From positions 430,929 to 494,928 of the forward strand of contig MU006243.1 of the NCBI GenBank assembly GCA_010093685.1: a stretch of DNA of 64,000 bases. The letters run 5' to 3'. The notes under the pieces were generated by a model. It saw only the letters and a list, made by a program, of their open reading frames with translations. It had not been told where the DNA came from and did not search any database. The position numbers were made by a program, and so were the translations under genes. The number at the start of each line of letters is the position of its first letter. The first letter of the stretch is position 1. This stretch comes from Ophiobolus disseminans. Lineage: Eukaryota > Ascomycota > Dothideomycetes > Pleosporales > Phaeosphaeriaceae. Shown piece after piece: positions 33,507 to 45,500 of this stretch.

Positions 33507-35968
33507 ATGCCTTCGCACTTGACCCGCCTCGTCTTCCGCAGCATAGTCGCCAACGAGCCCCTCGTATACGGCGGATGCCGCCACCGAGCTGTCCGACCGC
33601 TGCTCCTCGGCCGCCAGAGCCCCCGCGCGTTCCCACAGATGCAGCGGCGGACCTTTCTGGACCAGCTGTTCAAGCAGCGCCGCAAACTGAAGCCCATGGA
33701 GTTCCCCGCGGGCCTGGACACGCTGTCGGATCTCTGGCATGCGCAGAAGACGGGCGAACGGCCGCCGCAACCCCAGGCCGTTGCCGACGCCCTCACCCTG
33801 TTCTTCGCCCGGCGGACAGGGCCATTCGAGGACTTCCACATCCGACGAGCGCACGCCGCCCTCAGATATCTTCTTGAAAACCCCCGCGAGGACGGGCAGC
33901 CTTGGATCGCTGCGAAAGAGCTGGCATCAAGCATCTATCTGCAGCTCCTGAAGCCATCTCACTTGCCCAAGAGCGGCGGGCCCGAGCACGTCCGGTTTGG
34001 CAAAGCCGTGCTCGACGAATACGCCAAGCTATGCAAACAATCGGACCTCTCAGACGATATAGCGCTAAAGTCGGTGGCGTTGCTGTCAAGATTCGGCGCC
34101 GCCGTCGAGGCCAGGGAAATTGCTGCGAGCGCCTTTAGGTGGGATGCAAACGGCCCCCTCGAGAAACGCAGTGCGTCACGCAGAGCCTGGCAGCTCATAC
34201 TCGATGGCATGGCCAGGCAGGGGAACCCAGAGGACATGACGACGACTGCCGACCTGTTGCAGCGTTTGGACATCCCTGTGACTACGACAATGCAGTACGA
34301 CTTGGTCGCCTTTTTTAGTGAGCGGAACAGGATGGATCAGGCGAAGCTCTGGTATAAATACCCTGTGCTCGACAGCCTTGGGGTTGAGAGCGCAGCACCC
34401 CTTGGCAAATCTTCGGCTGCGCTGCTGAAAGCATGTGCGCTATGTGGCGATATGTCGTATGGACAGGAGCTTGTGACATCTTTGTTGAAGGATGACATGC
34501 CTGAGAAGGAGTCCTGGGACGCTGTGTTTCTCTGGTCCGCCGCCATCGGCAAAGGAGTGGACGAGGTCGATCGCATGATGAGCGTTATGGTGCGGCGCAA
34601 CGACGAAGCACGGCGACATAAGCCATCCGTCGGAATCATCCGCCCAGACGTTGACACAATTAACCCTCTAGTCGAGTTCTCCATGTCAAAGCAGGATCCT
34701 TACTCGGCCGAGCGCTACATTGCGCTTGGAGAAAAGCGCGGTATATCGCCCGACGAGAAGACGTACACAATGCAGATCCAGTACCGTTTATCCGTCAACG
34801 ATATTGACGGTGCGCGCGCAGCATACTTCAATCTCCAGGGCGAGTTCACTGGCGCGGAGCGCAGCGTAGAAGTCATCAATCAGCTCATTCGGACGCTCTG
34901 CGAGTCTCCACAGCATCACTTCGACGAAATGATGGCCATGGTCGATAACCTACGCGAGCACAAGGCAATCTTTCCCCCAGAGACTATTGCAGCGCTATGT
35001 GTTCTGCACCTGCGCCGAGGTGAGAGCTTCGATGCGAAAGATCTTTTGCAACTATACGCACACCAATTTGCGCCCGAGCAACGAAGGATCATCCAGCAGG
35101 GTCTTGTGGGCTTTATCTTAGACGGCGAGACCAGCACTGCGGATGCCTGGGATGCATACCAAATACTTCGAAACGTCTTCGGTGAAACTCCACGGAATGA
35201 TCGCGTGACGGTAATGAATGAGTTCTTTGCTCGGAAGCGTTCAGATATGGCGTGTCATGTGTTCTTCCATATGCGCAATCACACCAGCTCGCAGCACTCT
35301 GCCAACAGGGACGTGTACATTGCGGCATTTACTGGCTTTGCGCGTTGCGCAGATGCCGAGTCGTTGGAGCTGGCACACAATCAATTGAAGCTAGATTTCA
35401 ATGTCGACGCCAACACATGTCTACGAAATGCGCTCATGCTGGCTTACGCCTCGACCGGTGAAAACATCAAGGCCCTCCAGTTCTGGAGAGAGGTCTGCGA
35501 GTCCAAAGAGGGCCCTTCCTACAACAGTATCGCGATTGCTTTCCGTTCCTGTGAGGGAATGCATTTCGGACACGCGCATGCAAAGTCTATCTGGAAACGA
35601 CTGAAAGAGCAAGACGTGGAAATCGATAAGACAATATGGACTGCATACATGTGTGCGACTGCACGAAACCACCAGCACGAGGAAGCGCAAATGCTCATCG
35701 AGAGTGTTGAGGAGGAGTATGGCTTCCCTCTTGATATCAGCATGTAAGTTCAGCCGTCTGGCATGATGTTATTGCGTGCTGACATGGTTGTAGTCTCGGT
35801 AATTGGTTCAACATGACTGCTAGTTCGGAGCGGCAAACACACGTCGAAGCCTGGATCAAACAGCACCACCCGGAAGTATGGAAAGAAATAGATGCTTTAG
35901 GCCATTGGGTGACCATGGATGGATTCGGGTACCGACAGTACAATCTCAACCGTGATTTGGATCCATAA
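33507..35968 (+). CDS. CIA84-like / PPR-type mitochondrial protein
   Basis: Two exons: 33507-35743 and 35794-35968; 803 aa. It begins MPSHLTRLVFRSIVANEPLV with a basic presequence and QRRTFLDQLFKQRRKLK, closely like the start of fungal complex I intermediate-associated protein 84 (CIA84), a chaperone for assembly of the NADH dehydrogenase membrane arm. The rest is helical-hairpin (PPR-like) repeats, for example DEKTYTMQIQYRLSVNDIDG and KTIWTAYMCATARNHQHEEA. The intron gives a natural C-terminus (GNWFNMTASS to a Trp/His-rich end). The upstream in-frame region from 33405 is discarded as leader. CIA84 identity rests on remembered pattern, PPR-like character on visible repeats. Confidence 0.75.
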
Positions 35969-36667
35969 GATAGTGTAGTGATACGTGTAAAGAACAAGAA
36001 TACATGCGCAGAAGGGGACATTATGTCTGGGATCAGGTGTCGATTCTTGTGCTGGACCACTTTTGCCACTCGTGCCACTGTTCCATCTAGCGCTTTCTTC
36101 CTCTTGGGGCCTTGTAAGTGTCGATTTCCGTAATGATCATTTATCTTTCCTTGAGGTACTTCAAACGACTGGCATTCTACTTTTCCTTAATCAAACGCGT
36201 GCTAGTCGTCCTCTTTGTCTCCAATCTACATCCGCGTACCGCTCGGTGTTTGACATTTACCGGATCCGTTGGCTAGTATGGACACCGGCAGTGTGTAGAT
36301 GCATGGCCGTTCGTCATAACATGGCTCCATTCAATCTCCCGTCGTTTGCCTCCCACCTCGAGCTTACCGCTATGGGTAACGAACGTGCCTTCCTCTTAGC
36401 TCGCACCTGCCGTCTATAACCTCCCCCGTCATCCTCCACCTTTGTTCTTCTTCATCCACTGCACTTCCTGCTCTTACATACTCGACACGTACAGCTTCTA
36501 CAGGCGCTTCTTCTCCTCCATACTCATCACAGCTTGCAGTTGCTCGCACGTCGACTGTCTCCTGCCGCTGGCACGATACAGTTTCATCGCAGAGGTGAGT
36601 GAGGCTCGTCTGCTCCGGGCATACCCCATCGAACCTGTTTCGGTACTCGCTCACACGCTTAGCTAAT
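35969..36667. other. Intergenic/promoter region of the secreted Cys-rich protein
   Basis: About 700 bp. The right half is pyrimidine-rich, typical of a leader. No supported gene. Confidence 0.5.
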
Positions 36668-38788
36668 ATGCGGTTCTTCTCTCTCCTCGTCGACCTGATC
36701 GGCTTTGCCGGTCTTATTGTCGCATCTCCAACTCCCATCCGCCCCGCAGTCGATGCGCGAGCGCCGTCGCCCAAGAGCCTCGTCATCTACGCCCAGGACA
36801 ACTTTCAAGGCCAGGGCTACGAGATCCATGCATTCAATCGCTGTTTCACGCTCGACTCACCGCTCTACAAGAACATCCACTCTTATCATGTGACTGACAT
36901 GGTCTGCAACTTCATGGGTACGGACAAATGTGATGAGAACACACTCGTCACTACTGATGCCCGTGGTGCGGTAAGTAGATTTGTCCGTCACAGACGGCAA
37001 CGAGGATGGACACTGACCGGGTGTAGGACGTCTGGGGTTATGTTGACCCTGCAGGCGCCGAGAAGTTCTCGGACAAGATCACTTCAGTTTACTGTGGTGA
37101 CCGAGCTCTCGTTTCTGGGGCTACTACCGATGCTGGACTCAACAGGCGCGAAGAGGATAATAATCTATATGCACTCGGAGGTGCTGGAGAGACGAATATT
37201 TGTATGGGTACTGACATCATGTGCGTTACACTCTCCGCCAACGGCGCGTGCGTTACCATTCCTGGTCCCATCGCGCAAAGCGTTCGGTCCATCCACCAAT
37301 CTCCCGGCGCAGTATGCAAATATTACAACAAGGATTGCCAAAGAGAACTTATCAGTGTCAACTCGAAGAGTGGATGGATGAACATGTGGGTCACCTTTGA
37401 CGTTGGTGACCACATTTCTACAGTTGAGTGCAACGGCGGATGGCTCACCGACACCGAGAATACGGCTCTCGAAGCTCGCACCAACGACATCGCCTCGAGT
37501 TGGCCGGGTCATGTACATGCCACCACCAAATTCAATGGCAGTCCAGGTTCCGTGGGAATGGATGCACTCGGCCATTGCCATCGCTTCCCCGATGGCTTCG
37601 GCATGAATACTGATGCCATTATGCAGAGTGAGGGAGCCTATTGTAAGTAACACCAACGTACAAACTGCGTATGCGACATCTACTGACTTCCTTGGCCAAT
37701 CTCAAGGTACTTACTACTCGACTTTCTACTGCGCGTGGGGCTCAGTGGTGTTAAGGGTTGATTCTAGACGCTCAGATACCTATCCATATCTTGGACCGGC
37801 CAGCGTGATCGGCCATCAAATCGCCGGCGTTCACTGTATCGTCCCTGGTCGGGGTAGCCAGACTGGCGTCACGACATATCCTGCATCACCCACATCCGAA
37901 GAGGAGTCGCGCTCTTTTTCTGGTGAACGCCGCGCTGCCGACTTACAAACTTCATCCACTGCCCTGGGCGCCATGGATACATCCATGGGCACCGATTATA
38001 GTGGGTACATTATGTTTTGCAAGCACCCCTTCGGCTGCTCTAATTTCGTCGCGCTGAACGCGTGCCGCGAATTTGAAAAGCAATTCAACCATGGATTGGA
38101 CACTGTCTGGCAAGAGAAAGGAGCAGTGTGCAAGTATTTCAGGTTCGACTGTTCCGAAGTTAAGCCAGTCTTTGTCGTCGATAGCAGAAACGGGAACTAC
38201 AACGGCGATCTTGATGGCTATGGTCATGACGTTGGCCTAGTCCTCTGCCGCACGGATTGGCCCAATGAGCAACGTTCGTCTGGTCCGAACACTATTGTAG
38301 TCGACGCTGCAAACTCGGCTGTTAAACCGAAGAGGCGATCCACCATTGATGGTATCTCGACACGGTCTGAGAATGTCGAAGCACCTGCCTTAGATCACCC
38401 TCCTGGGGAAGTCACAGTCTGCTCTGAGCCCGATTGGCTGGGTGTTTGCGACACCTTCAATGCTATGGGCCGCTGCATTGCAATTCCCCAGGAGACGACA
38501 TGGAGACACGTCCGGTCCATCGTTCAGGCAAAAGGAGCGTTCTGTGGATACTGTGAGTAGCTCCAGGCAACACTTGCATGTGAGACATGTGCTAATCTTG
38601 CCCCCTAATCATTAGATGGAGGTCAGAAGGACTGCACCGACATGAGGTTATACCTTCTGTCCAAAGGTGGAGAGGCGTCAGTCGCAAACACGAACGACCC
38701 AGTGGGCATTACTCGAGTTTTCTGTGGTGTATCGCGGGAGTCTATACCCGGCAATGACACTGCTATCGCGCCACCACCTACGGAGTGA
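36668..38788 (+). CDS. Secreted cysteine-rich protein with about five tandem crystallin-like domains
   Basis: Four exons: 36668-36970, 37027-37642, 37707-38552 and 38616-38788; 645 aa. A signal peptide (about residues 1-20, RFFSLLVDLIGFAGLIVAS) precedes repeated units of about 100 aa. Each unit has an opening strand such as SLVIYAQDNFQG, YIMFCKHPFGCSNF or VTVCSEPDWLGVC, then a GxC turn (NGACVTI, MGRCIAI, NACREFE), then a core of the type SVRSIHQSPGAVCKYYNKDC, VWQEKGAVCKYFRFDC or VRSIVQAKGAFCGYYGGQKDC, then a closing VxC. The pattern resembles beta/gamma-crystallin-like folds, but the assignment is by eye. Introns 2 and 3 interrupt units 3 and 5 just before or within the Cys-Tyr core. No TM or GPI signal is seen, so it is probably extracellular. 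Function unknown. Confidence 0.8.
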
Positions 38789-39558
38789 TCCGCGTCCGGG
38801 TCGGAGCGTGGTCGAGGCGAATGCAGGAGTGTGGAGTGCAAAGGGATGGACTAGTGAGATGGATGTATTAGACCATGTGGACGGAGTGGGCATTCCCAAG
38901 ACAAAGACATCTTGTCTTTGACGTGATGACTCATTTGTGAGTTTCTATCAACGCTGATTGCCGTCACCAGACGAACAAAATGAAATAGTAAGATCAAGTG
39001 CCAAGCTTGGCCTGCATCACATGTCACTGTGCGTCCGTGGAAGAAAGGTATTAGTGTAATGTTTTTTTTTCTGAGTGTAACTGCAGTACACCTTGAACTA
39101 AGGCAGCGTCACAAAGCTCAATGTTCGCTTTCCAACATCCATGCTGTCCGGTCCCAGCGCCACCAAAGCCAGCACAAACGTAATCGCAGCCGACAAAACG
39201 CGACCCCAAGTTCGCTTCACACGCCCTGCCTACCCCGTCGTGTAAGCCGTGATAACGACTCAAAACCCGCCCCGAGGCACGGTCCCGGCATAAGACGTTA
39301 AAGTGCATCTACGGCTTCGAGTCCTGCCGTACACGTGTAATTAATCCTGGGTCTCCCACGCCGCCGGCCACTTCGAAAGCCGCATACGTAGCATCGCTCG
39401 TCTGACTGTCATATGTGCATACTTCGGGCGGCTGCAGCAGACACATTAATGTGCAAAGGCACGAGGTAGAAGACTTGTCTGGCCCAGCCAGCGGGAGTGG
39501 AAACACCTGCTCGCAAGTCTCAATTAGCTTAGCATGACGCCGAGGTCATATTCCATCT
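38789..39558. other. Convergent intergenic region
   Basis: About 770 bp between two converging genes; a T8 run near 39061. No supported gene. Confidence 0.5.
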
Positions 39559-41979
39559 TCACCCATAGCTTTGGTCGTGCCATTGCGTATCCCCGTAGTA
39601 TGAACCATTGTTTCTGCTGCTGCCGTTGAGATCGAGTTTGGCTAAGAACTCGGGAGGTACGGTGGGTATGTATTTTCGTTCTCGTTCTCTATTGACTCCG
39701 CCGAAGCCGGCGCCGAAACTAATGAGCATGTCGGTGGACGTCGGTAGGGAGAAAGGCAACATGTAGGAGGGATCCAGTAGGAGCTCATCTGGTGGCTCGT
39801 CCTTTTCGTCTTCTTCAGACTGGCGCGAAGGTGCGGGTGACGGTGATGTAATGCTTTGCGCAGTTGGCTTGACAGGGGTGGTGGGTGCAGAATCCATGGG
39901 CTTCCTTTGAGGGTTGGGCGACCTCGCACGTGCAATCTTGCGATCCGCGGCCGCCTTTTGCAGGTGCACAATGTACTTTGAAGCACTTTTTGGAAGACCT
40001 TTCTCGCCAACCTCGGGTCGGTAGTACTTCGCAGTATGTAGAAGCTGTTGCGGTGATAGTCTTGTGAGTTGCTGGAGAGTGCCAACAAGGGACTCCAAGT
40101 CTTCGCCGAGCGAAGAGAAACATTGCAACCACTGGAGTAATTGTACAAGTGGTTCGAGATGCCGCTTTGCAGAATCTATCGTGTTGTCACCAGTCGATGT
40201 CATTGAACCGTTCTCGTAGTGCTCCGGCTGTCGGTTGTTCGATCGCGCCCAATCCTCCAAGGTAGACACGTTCATCCTGATCTGCATCGCTTTTGTGCGG
40301 GCAAGAAACTTTCGATTTGACATGATTCGGTTGAATATCTCGGCCGACAGCCAGTAGATGAGCTGCGATAAGATTTGGGCTGTGATGACGGAATGCACGT
40401 CGTATAGGTCTAACACAAACAGCGTTGACGATAGCAACGAGGTCATGTTTCGGGGCGACGGCTGGGCTCTCCGTTTCGGCGAAGGAGGCCTGAACCGTTT
40501 TTCGATTGGCTCAAGGGGTTTCGCTTTTGGTTTTGACCGAAAGATTTTCCATTCGTGCTGGAATTGCACGTCTTCAAAGCCCGGCATCGGCTCGTGGTCA
40601 AGCATGGCTTGGTCGAGATTCTTGTCCATTCTGCGTTCAGCATCTCGAATGATCAAGATGAATATCTCGTTGATCAGCTCCGCCATCTGTAGCTGGAAGT
40701 CGGTTGTTGCGCCCATGACGCCTGCATCTTTCTTGAGGTAGTGTAAGAGTAGCGTTGCGTTGGACATCCAGAAGGCGAGCACCGTCATATCCCACTGGTA
40801 TCTCTCCACGACGGCGTTGATCTTGCTCATTGCCGCCACCAGCAGAGTCTCTAAGAGTTCGGGGCTGGCGTGGTAGTGCGCATAGCGAGCGCTGAGGAAG
40901 AGTATGTTTGCAGGCACGGGTTTTTGCGAGGGAGAGCGCTGCGGTGTCATGTTGGTGATGATGATGTCGAGTATGCGCTCGAGTTCGCTCTCTTGGAAGA
41001 CGAACATCTGGTCGTTCAGACACCGATCCCATATGAACTCCTGGACCTCTTCCTCTGGCTCGTCGGGCTGCTCGTCGAGGCCCAGATTGCCGATGTCGAC
41101 CTCGAGATTGAATGCGCTCTCCATCATCATGCGGCGTTTCAGGTCGTTCTCGTGCATCTCCTGCTCGAAGCGATCCTGCTCGAAGCCAGAGCTGTAGAAA
41201 TCGTCGCCGACGCCGGCGTTGCCGATGGCATAGCCGCTCTCGTGCAGGTAGTCGGATATCTCGCTGTTGGGCTCGACGAAGTCGAATGCGGTCCTGCCGC
41301 CGGAGGACTTGACGTCGGTGGAGGCGCCGTGGTCCAGCAGCAGCTTGACGATGGCCTTGTGCCTGTTAGTCATGGCCCACATGAGCGGCGTCCAGCGGTT
41401 CTTGTCCTGCACGTCGACGGTGGCGCCTTGGGCTATCAGGGCGGCGGCGACGTCTTCGTGGCCGAAGCAGCTTGCGTAGACCAGCGGCGGCGTGCCTTCT
41501 GCGTCGACGCCATTGATGTCGATGTACTCGTTGGCTTTGCCGTCGAGCAGCCGCTTGACGCGCTCGAGCTCGCCGTTGGACGCGGCCAGGGTGAAGAGGC
41601 CCTGCAGCGCCTCCGTCTTCTCCTCGTGGGTCAGCTTGTCGTCGGCCACCACCTTGGCCTCGTCGCCGGCATTGTCATTCTTCAGGCGGGCCTGGTGGGC
41701 CAGCATCTGCACCAGGCGGCTGTCGCTGTCCTCGAGATGGCGCATGTCCTCGTCGCCGAAGCTCGCGTCGTCCAGCGCGAGGCTGAAGCTGAGGGGGCGT
41801 GCGGGCGTTGGCGTGGTGAGGAAGGTGCTCCCACCCTGCCAGGCGTCGTAGATCTCCGTCTCATCGTTCATGGTGCTGACGGCGCGCCGGTCGTCGAGGG
41901 ACGTCGGCAGGTCTGCGGGCAGGGGCCGTGTCTTGGGCGGGCCGCCGGGGAAGGCATGCTCGTAGTCGGGCGATTCCAT
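39559..41979 (-). CDS. Ankyrin-repeat + DIL (dilute) domain protein
   Basis: Single exon; the start is taken at MESPDYEHAFPGGPP (806 aa), since the 40 residues upstream look like leader. Residues about 127-245 hold three to four ankyrin repeats (LFTLAASNGELERVKRLLDG, TPPLVYASCFGHEDVAAALI, TPLMWAMTNRHKAIVKLLL). The following region to about residue 670 fits a DIL domain, the globular tail of class V myosins: MTVLAFWMSNATLLLHYLKK, then ITAQILSQLIYWLSAEIFNR and LEDWARSNN. Similar ankyrin-DIL proteins are known in fungi without a motor domain; a role in vesicle or organelle tethering is inferred. The C-terminal 150 residues are disordered. Confidence 0.88.
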   Translation of the reverse strand: MESPDYEHAFPGGPPKTRPLPADLPTSLDDRRAVSTMNDETEIYDAWQGGSTFLTTPTPARPLSFSLALDDASFGDEDMRHLEDSDSRLVQMLAHQARLKNDNAGDEAKVVADDKLTHEEKTEALQGLFTLAASNGELERVKRLLDGKANEYIDINGVDAEGTPPLVYASCFGHEDVAAALIAQGATVDVQDKNRWTPLMWAMTNRHKAIVKLLLDHGASTDVKSSGGRTAFDFVEPNSEISDYLHESGYAIGNAGVGDDFYSSGFEQDRFEQEMHENDLKRRMMMESAFNLEVDIGNLGLDEQPDEPEEEVQEFIWDRCLNDQMFVFQESELERILDIIITNMTPQRSPSQKPVPANILFLSARYAHYHASPELLETLLVAAMSKINAVVERYQWDMTVLAFWMSNATLLLHYLKKDAGVMGATTDFQLQMAELINEIFILIIRDAERRMDKNLDQAMLDHEPMPGFEDVQFQHEWKIFRSKPKAKPLEPIEKRFRPPSPKRRAQPSPRNMTSLLSSTLFVLDLYDVHSVITAQILSQLIYWLSAEIFNRIMSNRKFLARTKAMQIRMNVSTLEDWARSNNRQPEHYENGSMTSTGDNTIDSAKRHLEPLVQLLQWLQCFSSLGEDLESLVGTLQQLTRLSPQQLLHTAKYYRPEVGEKGLPKSASKYIVHLQKAAADRKIARARSPNPQRKPMDSAPTTPVKPTAQSITSPSPAPSRQSEEDEKDEPPDELLLDPSYMLPFSLPTSTDMLISFGAGFGGVNRERERKYIPTVPPEFLAKLDLNGSSRNNGSYYGDTQWHDQSYG

Positions 41980-42566
41980 GGTGGGACATTGAAGGCGTGA
42001 AGCGGAAGGCGCAGACGAGGGAGGCACAAAGAGGAAGGCACGGTCGAGGGGGAAGGTGGGGGAGGAGGAGTCGCAGGTAGAGGTTATCGTGGCGGGCACT
42101 GCATGTGGCTGTATTTACGGGGGGTCTTGGGCGTGGTGGGGGCGGGGGTGGAGCAGGCGCGACTACGTAACGTGAGGGGTGGCGAGTCTTGAATGCATTC
42201 GGTGAATATTGTAGGCGCGGATCAGTCGCTGGCGTGTCACCGTCTCAACATGTGCAGAACTTCGTCGAGTCCACGCCTCGAACTTCGAGGCGTGGTGATG
42301 TCGGAACACCAGGCGCCGATCTCCCGGCTATGCCCAATCGGTGCATGTGCGCGCGCGCTACTCTGCTTATATCACCGTCTTCTGGATCGTGAGTAAGCGT
42401 CCAGGTGCTGCGGAGGACGCCCGAAGCTTGCGAAGCTCTCTTTTGTGGCCGTCTCCCCTCCCATATCTACCTGCGAACCCTCCGCCACCGTCACGGCCAT
42501 CGTAGGCTGGCGACCCGCCAACCCCACCATAACATGTTCTGATCCACGCACACACCACACATCACC
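41980..42566. other. Divergent promoter region, ankyrin-DIL / hybrid histidine kinase
   Basis: About 590 bp; contains the perfect 25-bp palindrome listed separately. Confidence 0.5.
42271..42295. promoter_or_regulatory. Perfect 25-bp palindrome
   Basis: A 12-bp arm (ccacgcctcgaa), one central base and the exact complement (ttcgaggcgtgg). It lies about 290 bp from each flanking start. With a one-base centre it suits a dimer-binding site better than a hairpin. Confidence 0.55.
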
Positions 42567-45500
42567 ATGGCTCCTGCCGATGCCGAGACGGGGCGGACTG
42601 CGCGCTTCTCGCACATATTCGCCCGCCTGCTAGAGCTCCAGAACTATGTCTGGGATCCCGAGATTGAGCCCTTCCATTCGGTGAGCTTCCACCATGACAC
42701 CTGCACAACGGCTCTCTCAGAGCTAACACGTGCCTAGTCGTACGACAACTGGCACTTTTTCGGCTACCAGAAGCCCTCGCGAGAACGGAGGCACTCGCCC
42801 GACGCAGCCCGTCCGTCCCTCGCACGGAGCCACAAGAGCTCGGCATCCGATGCCAGCACCGCAACCGCCCAGACACATGCCACCATCACAGACGGACATC
42901 GCGAAGGAAGACCCGTCGTCTGTCGTGTTTCGGCCTCGACTCTGCGGCTAGAACGCGAATATCACCTCTCCAAGCTTGTCGTCAAGAAGTCGGATCCCAA
43001 CTGCAAGCACTTTGTGCGCCCAATCGAGTTTGTGAGGCTGGCCACCAAGGCTGGGGAGGAGCCGTTGGTTGCGAGCGTTTTTGAAGCCCCAGGCCCGAAC
43101 TTTTTGAAGGACCTAGTCACATTTGGCCCTAACTGGTATAGGTGCGTTGCGCCTTCTCCAGCGCTGCTCCCCGCCTGACAATGCAACAGATTCACCAGCA
43201 ACCAGAACAACTGGCGATCGTCCACGGTGCATCCAAGCTCAGGCGTGCCTCTTCTCACCTTCCTCGACTTTGCTGTAGGAGCTGTCGAATGCCTCGAAAT
43301 ACTGCATCATGGTCACGAGGTACGTTGATTCACAGGGCAGCAGCGAATCAGTGGACTCGAAGGGAACTGTGGCTGACGGGAACAGGTTGTTCACGGTGAA
43401 TTGCGAGGCGATGCCTTCCACTTTGCTTCCGACGGTGGGGTAAGCAAATCCTAGCGTACCAAGCGCCTCATGTCTGTCTGCTGACTGCCTATGTCAACCT
43501 CCAGGTCAAGATGATTAACTTTGGGAGCGGCGCGCGGTCATTCGAAAACGGCCTTACCTCGGCCGGGTGGAACACCCTGAGCCGCGAGGTTGGCATAGAG
43601 TTGAAGTTGGCCTTCATTGCACCAGAGCAGACCGGCCGTATGCCTGCAGAGCCCGACAGCCGCACCGACATTTACAGTCTCGGCATCTTGTTCTACACCA
43701 TGCTCTGCGGTGCTACTCCTTTCGATGGCTCTACCGCGTTAGATGTAATGCAAAATGTTATCAGCAAACGCATACCTCCTGTTACGTCAAAACGCATGGA
43801 TCTACCCCAGGCATTATCTGAAACCATCCAGCGCATGACGCAAAGAAACATTGAAGATCGCTATCATTCAACATCAGGTACGTCAGTCCGCTGCATATGA
43901 TTTTCTCGGAGCTGTTCAATCACTTCGCACACCTTCTGACTATGTACAGGGTTGAAGTACGACCTTATTCGTATCCGCGAGCTCCTTTCTGAAGGTGATG
44001 GCGAAAGCCTCAAGTCTTTTGCGGTCGGGTCCAAGGATATAAGCTGCTTCTTCAACCTGCCTCTGAAGCAAATGGGGAGAGAGAAAGAGCGGCAAACAAT
44101 AATCGATGTGATTGAGCGGGTATCGAAACAAAGACGTAGCGGTGGAAAGATCCTGAACAGTCTGAGCTCGAACTCATCCTACTCGAACCAAGGCTTCGAG
44201 ATGCAACTCGACGACCTCATGTCCGATAGCACAAGCTCAAGAGGCTCGGAGAGCCGTCTGAACAGTATATCTTCGACAACGCCCGTGTTTATGGACGCTG
44301 CACGATCGATTCACCAGCAATCGCAAGACAGCATAGCAACTCAAGCCTCGATAGCCGAAGAAGGACCTGACGTTCGGCCCCCACTGCAGAATACAACGCG
44401 AGGCCAGTCGAATCATAGTCTCGAAGGCTCACTGACTCAATCTCGTTCTCATCAGTCAATCGCCACAGAAAATTCATTGCTCCGTTCCATGTCCAACACC
44501 CGAAAGTTCAGGCGCAAAGCGCGATGTGAAGTCGTGGCTATCGGCGGAGCCACAGGGCTCGGCAAATCTCGCCTAGTCCAAAGCGTTCAGAGCATTGCTA
44601 GGAGCTCGGGGTACTCTGCCACGGCAAGATTCGACCCGGATAGAAAAGCACCATTCGACCCCATTCTCAAACTCATGTCGTCTCTCTTCCGCCAGATCTT
44701 CAGTGAAGCAGACGTCGCAACTGACTTCCACAACAGCCTTAGGACTTTCTTGAAGAACACAGGCGTCTGGACAGTGCTTCGCACCTACCTCGATCTCCCA
44801 GACTGGCTTTTGAATACCGCCGGGGCGTCGAAGACACCACAACAGCGGGATGTCGATATGGCTCGAGGAATGGATAGACGAGCGTCGTCTCCTGCGATCC
44901 ATTGTGGCAGCTCAGGCCACACCGCGGAGGCATGGCTTCGAAGTGGGGGCGCATCTAAATCGTCAAAGTTTATGAATGTCTTCATTGACGTGCTGCGGTT
45001 GTTGGCCGTGCAAAAGTTGTGCATATGGAACCTTGAAGACGTCCAGAACGCCGACCCTGAGAGCGCAGAACTTATTCACCACATAGTCCAAGCCAAAATC
45101 CCGCTCGTACTCATGTTCACATACATTGATGAGGAGACACTGCCAAGAGAGATTCGTTCTCTTTTACACACCGCAACCCGAGTTCAGCTACTTCCTTTTA
45201 CAGAGGACCAAACTGCAGACTATGTCGCGGAGACACTCCATCGCGATCATCAATACATTCTCCCGCTGGTGGCGGTCGTGCAGGAGAAAAGTCGGGGCAA
45301 TCTCTTTTACATTAGAGAGATTCTGGACACGTGCTACCGCAAACAGTGCGTATTCTACTCGTGGCGAGAGAACAATTGGTTGTTCGATCTTGACAAGGTT
45401 TTTGAGGTGTTTGAGAGCCCAGAATATGGATCATCGGTCACCAACGACTTCATTGCAAAACGCCTACTGGAGCTACCTCCTGAAACTCGCAAACTTATCG

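Noticed and set aside
40870..42000. 376-codon plus-strand ORF opposite the ankyrin-DIL gene
   Set aside because: Antisense shadow of a GC-rich coding exon; Val/Leu/Ala-rich and without a domain.
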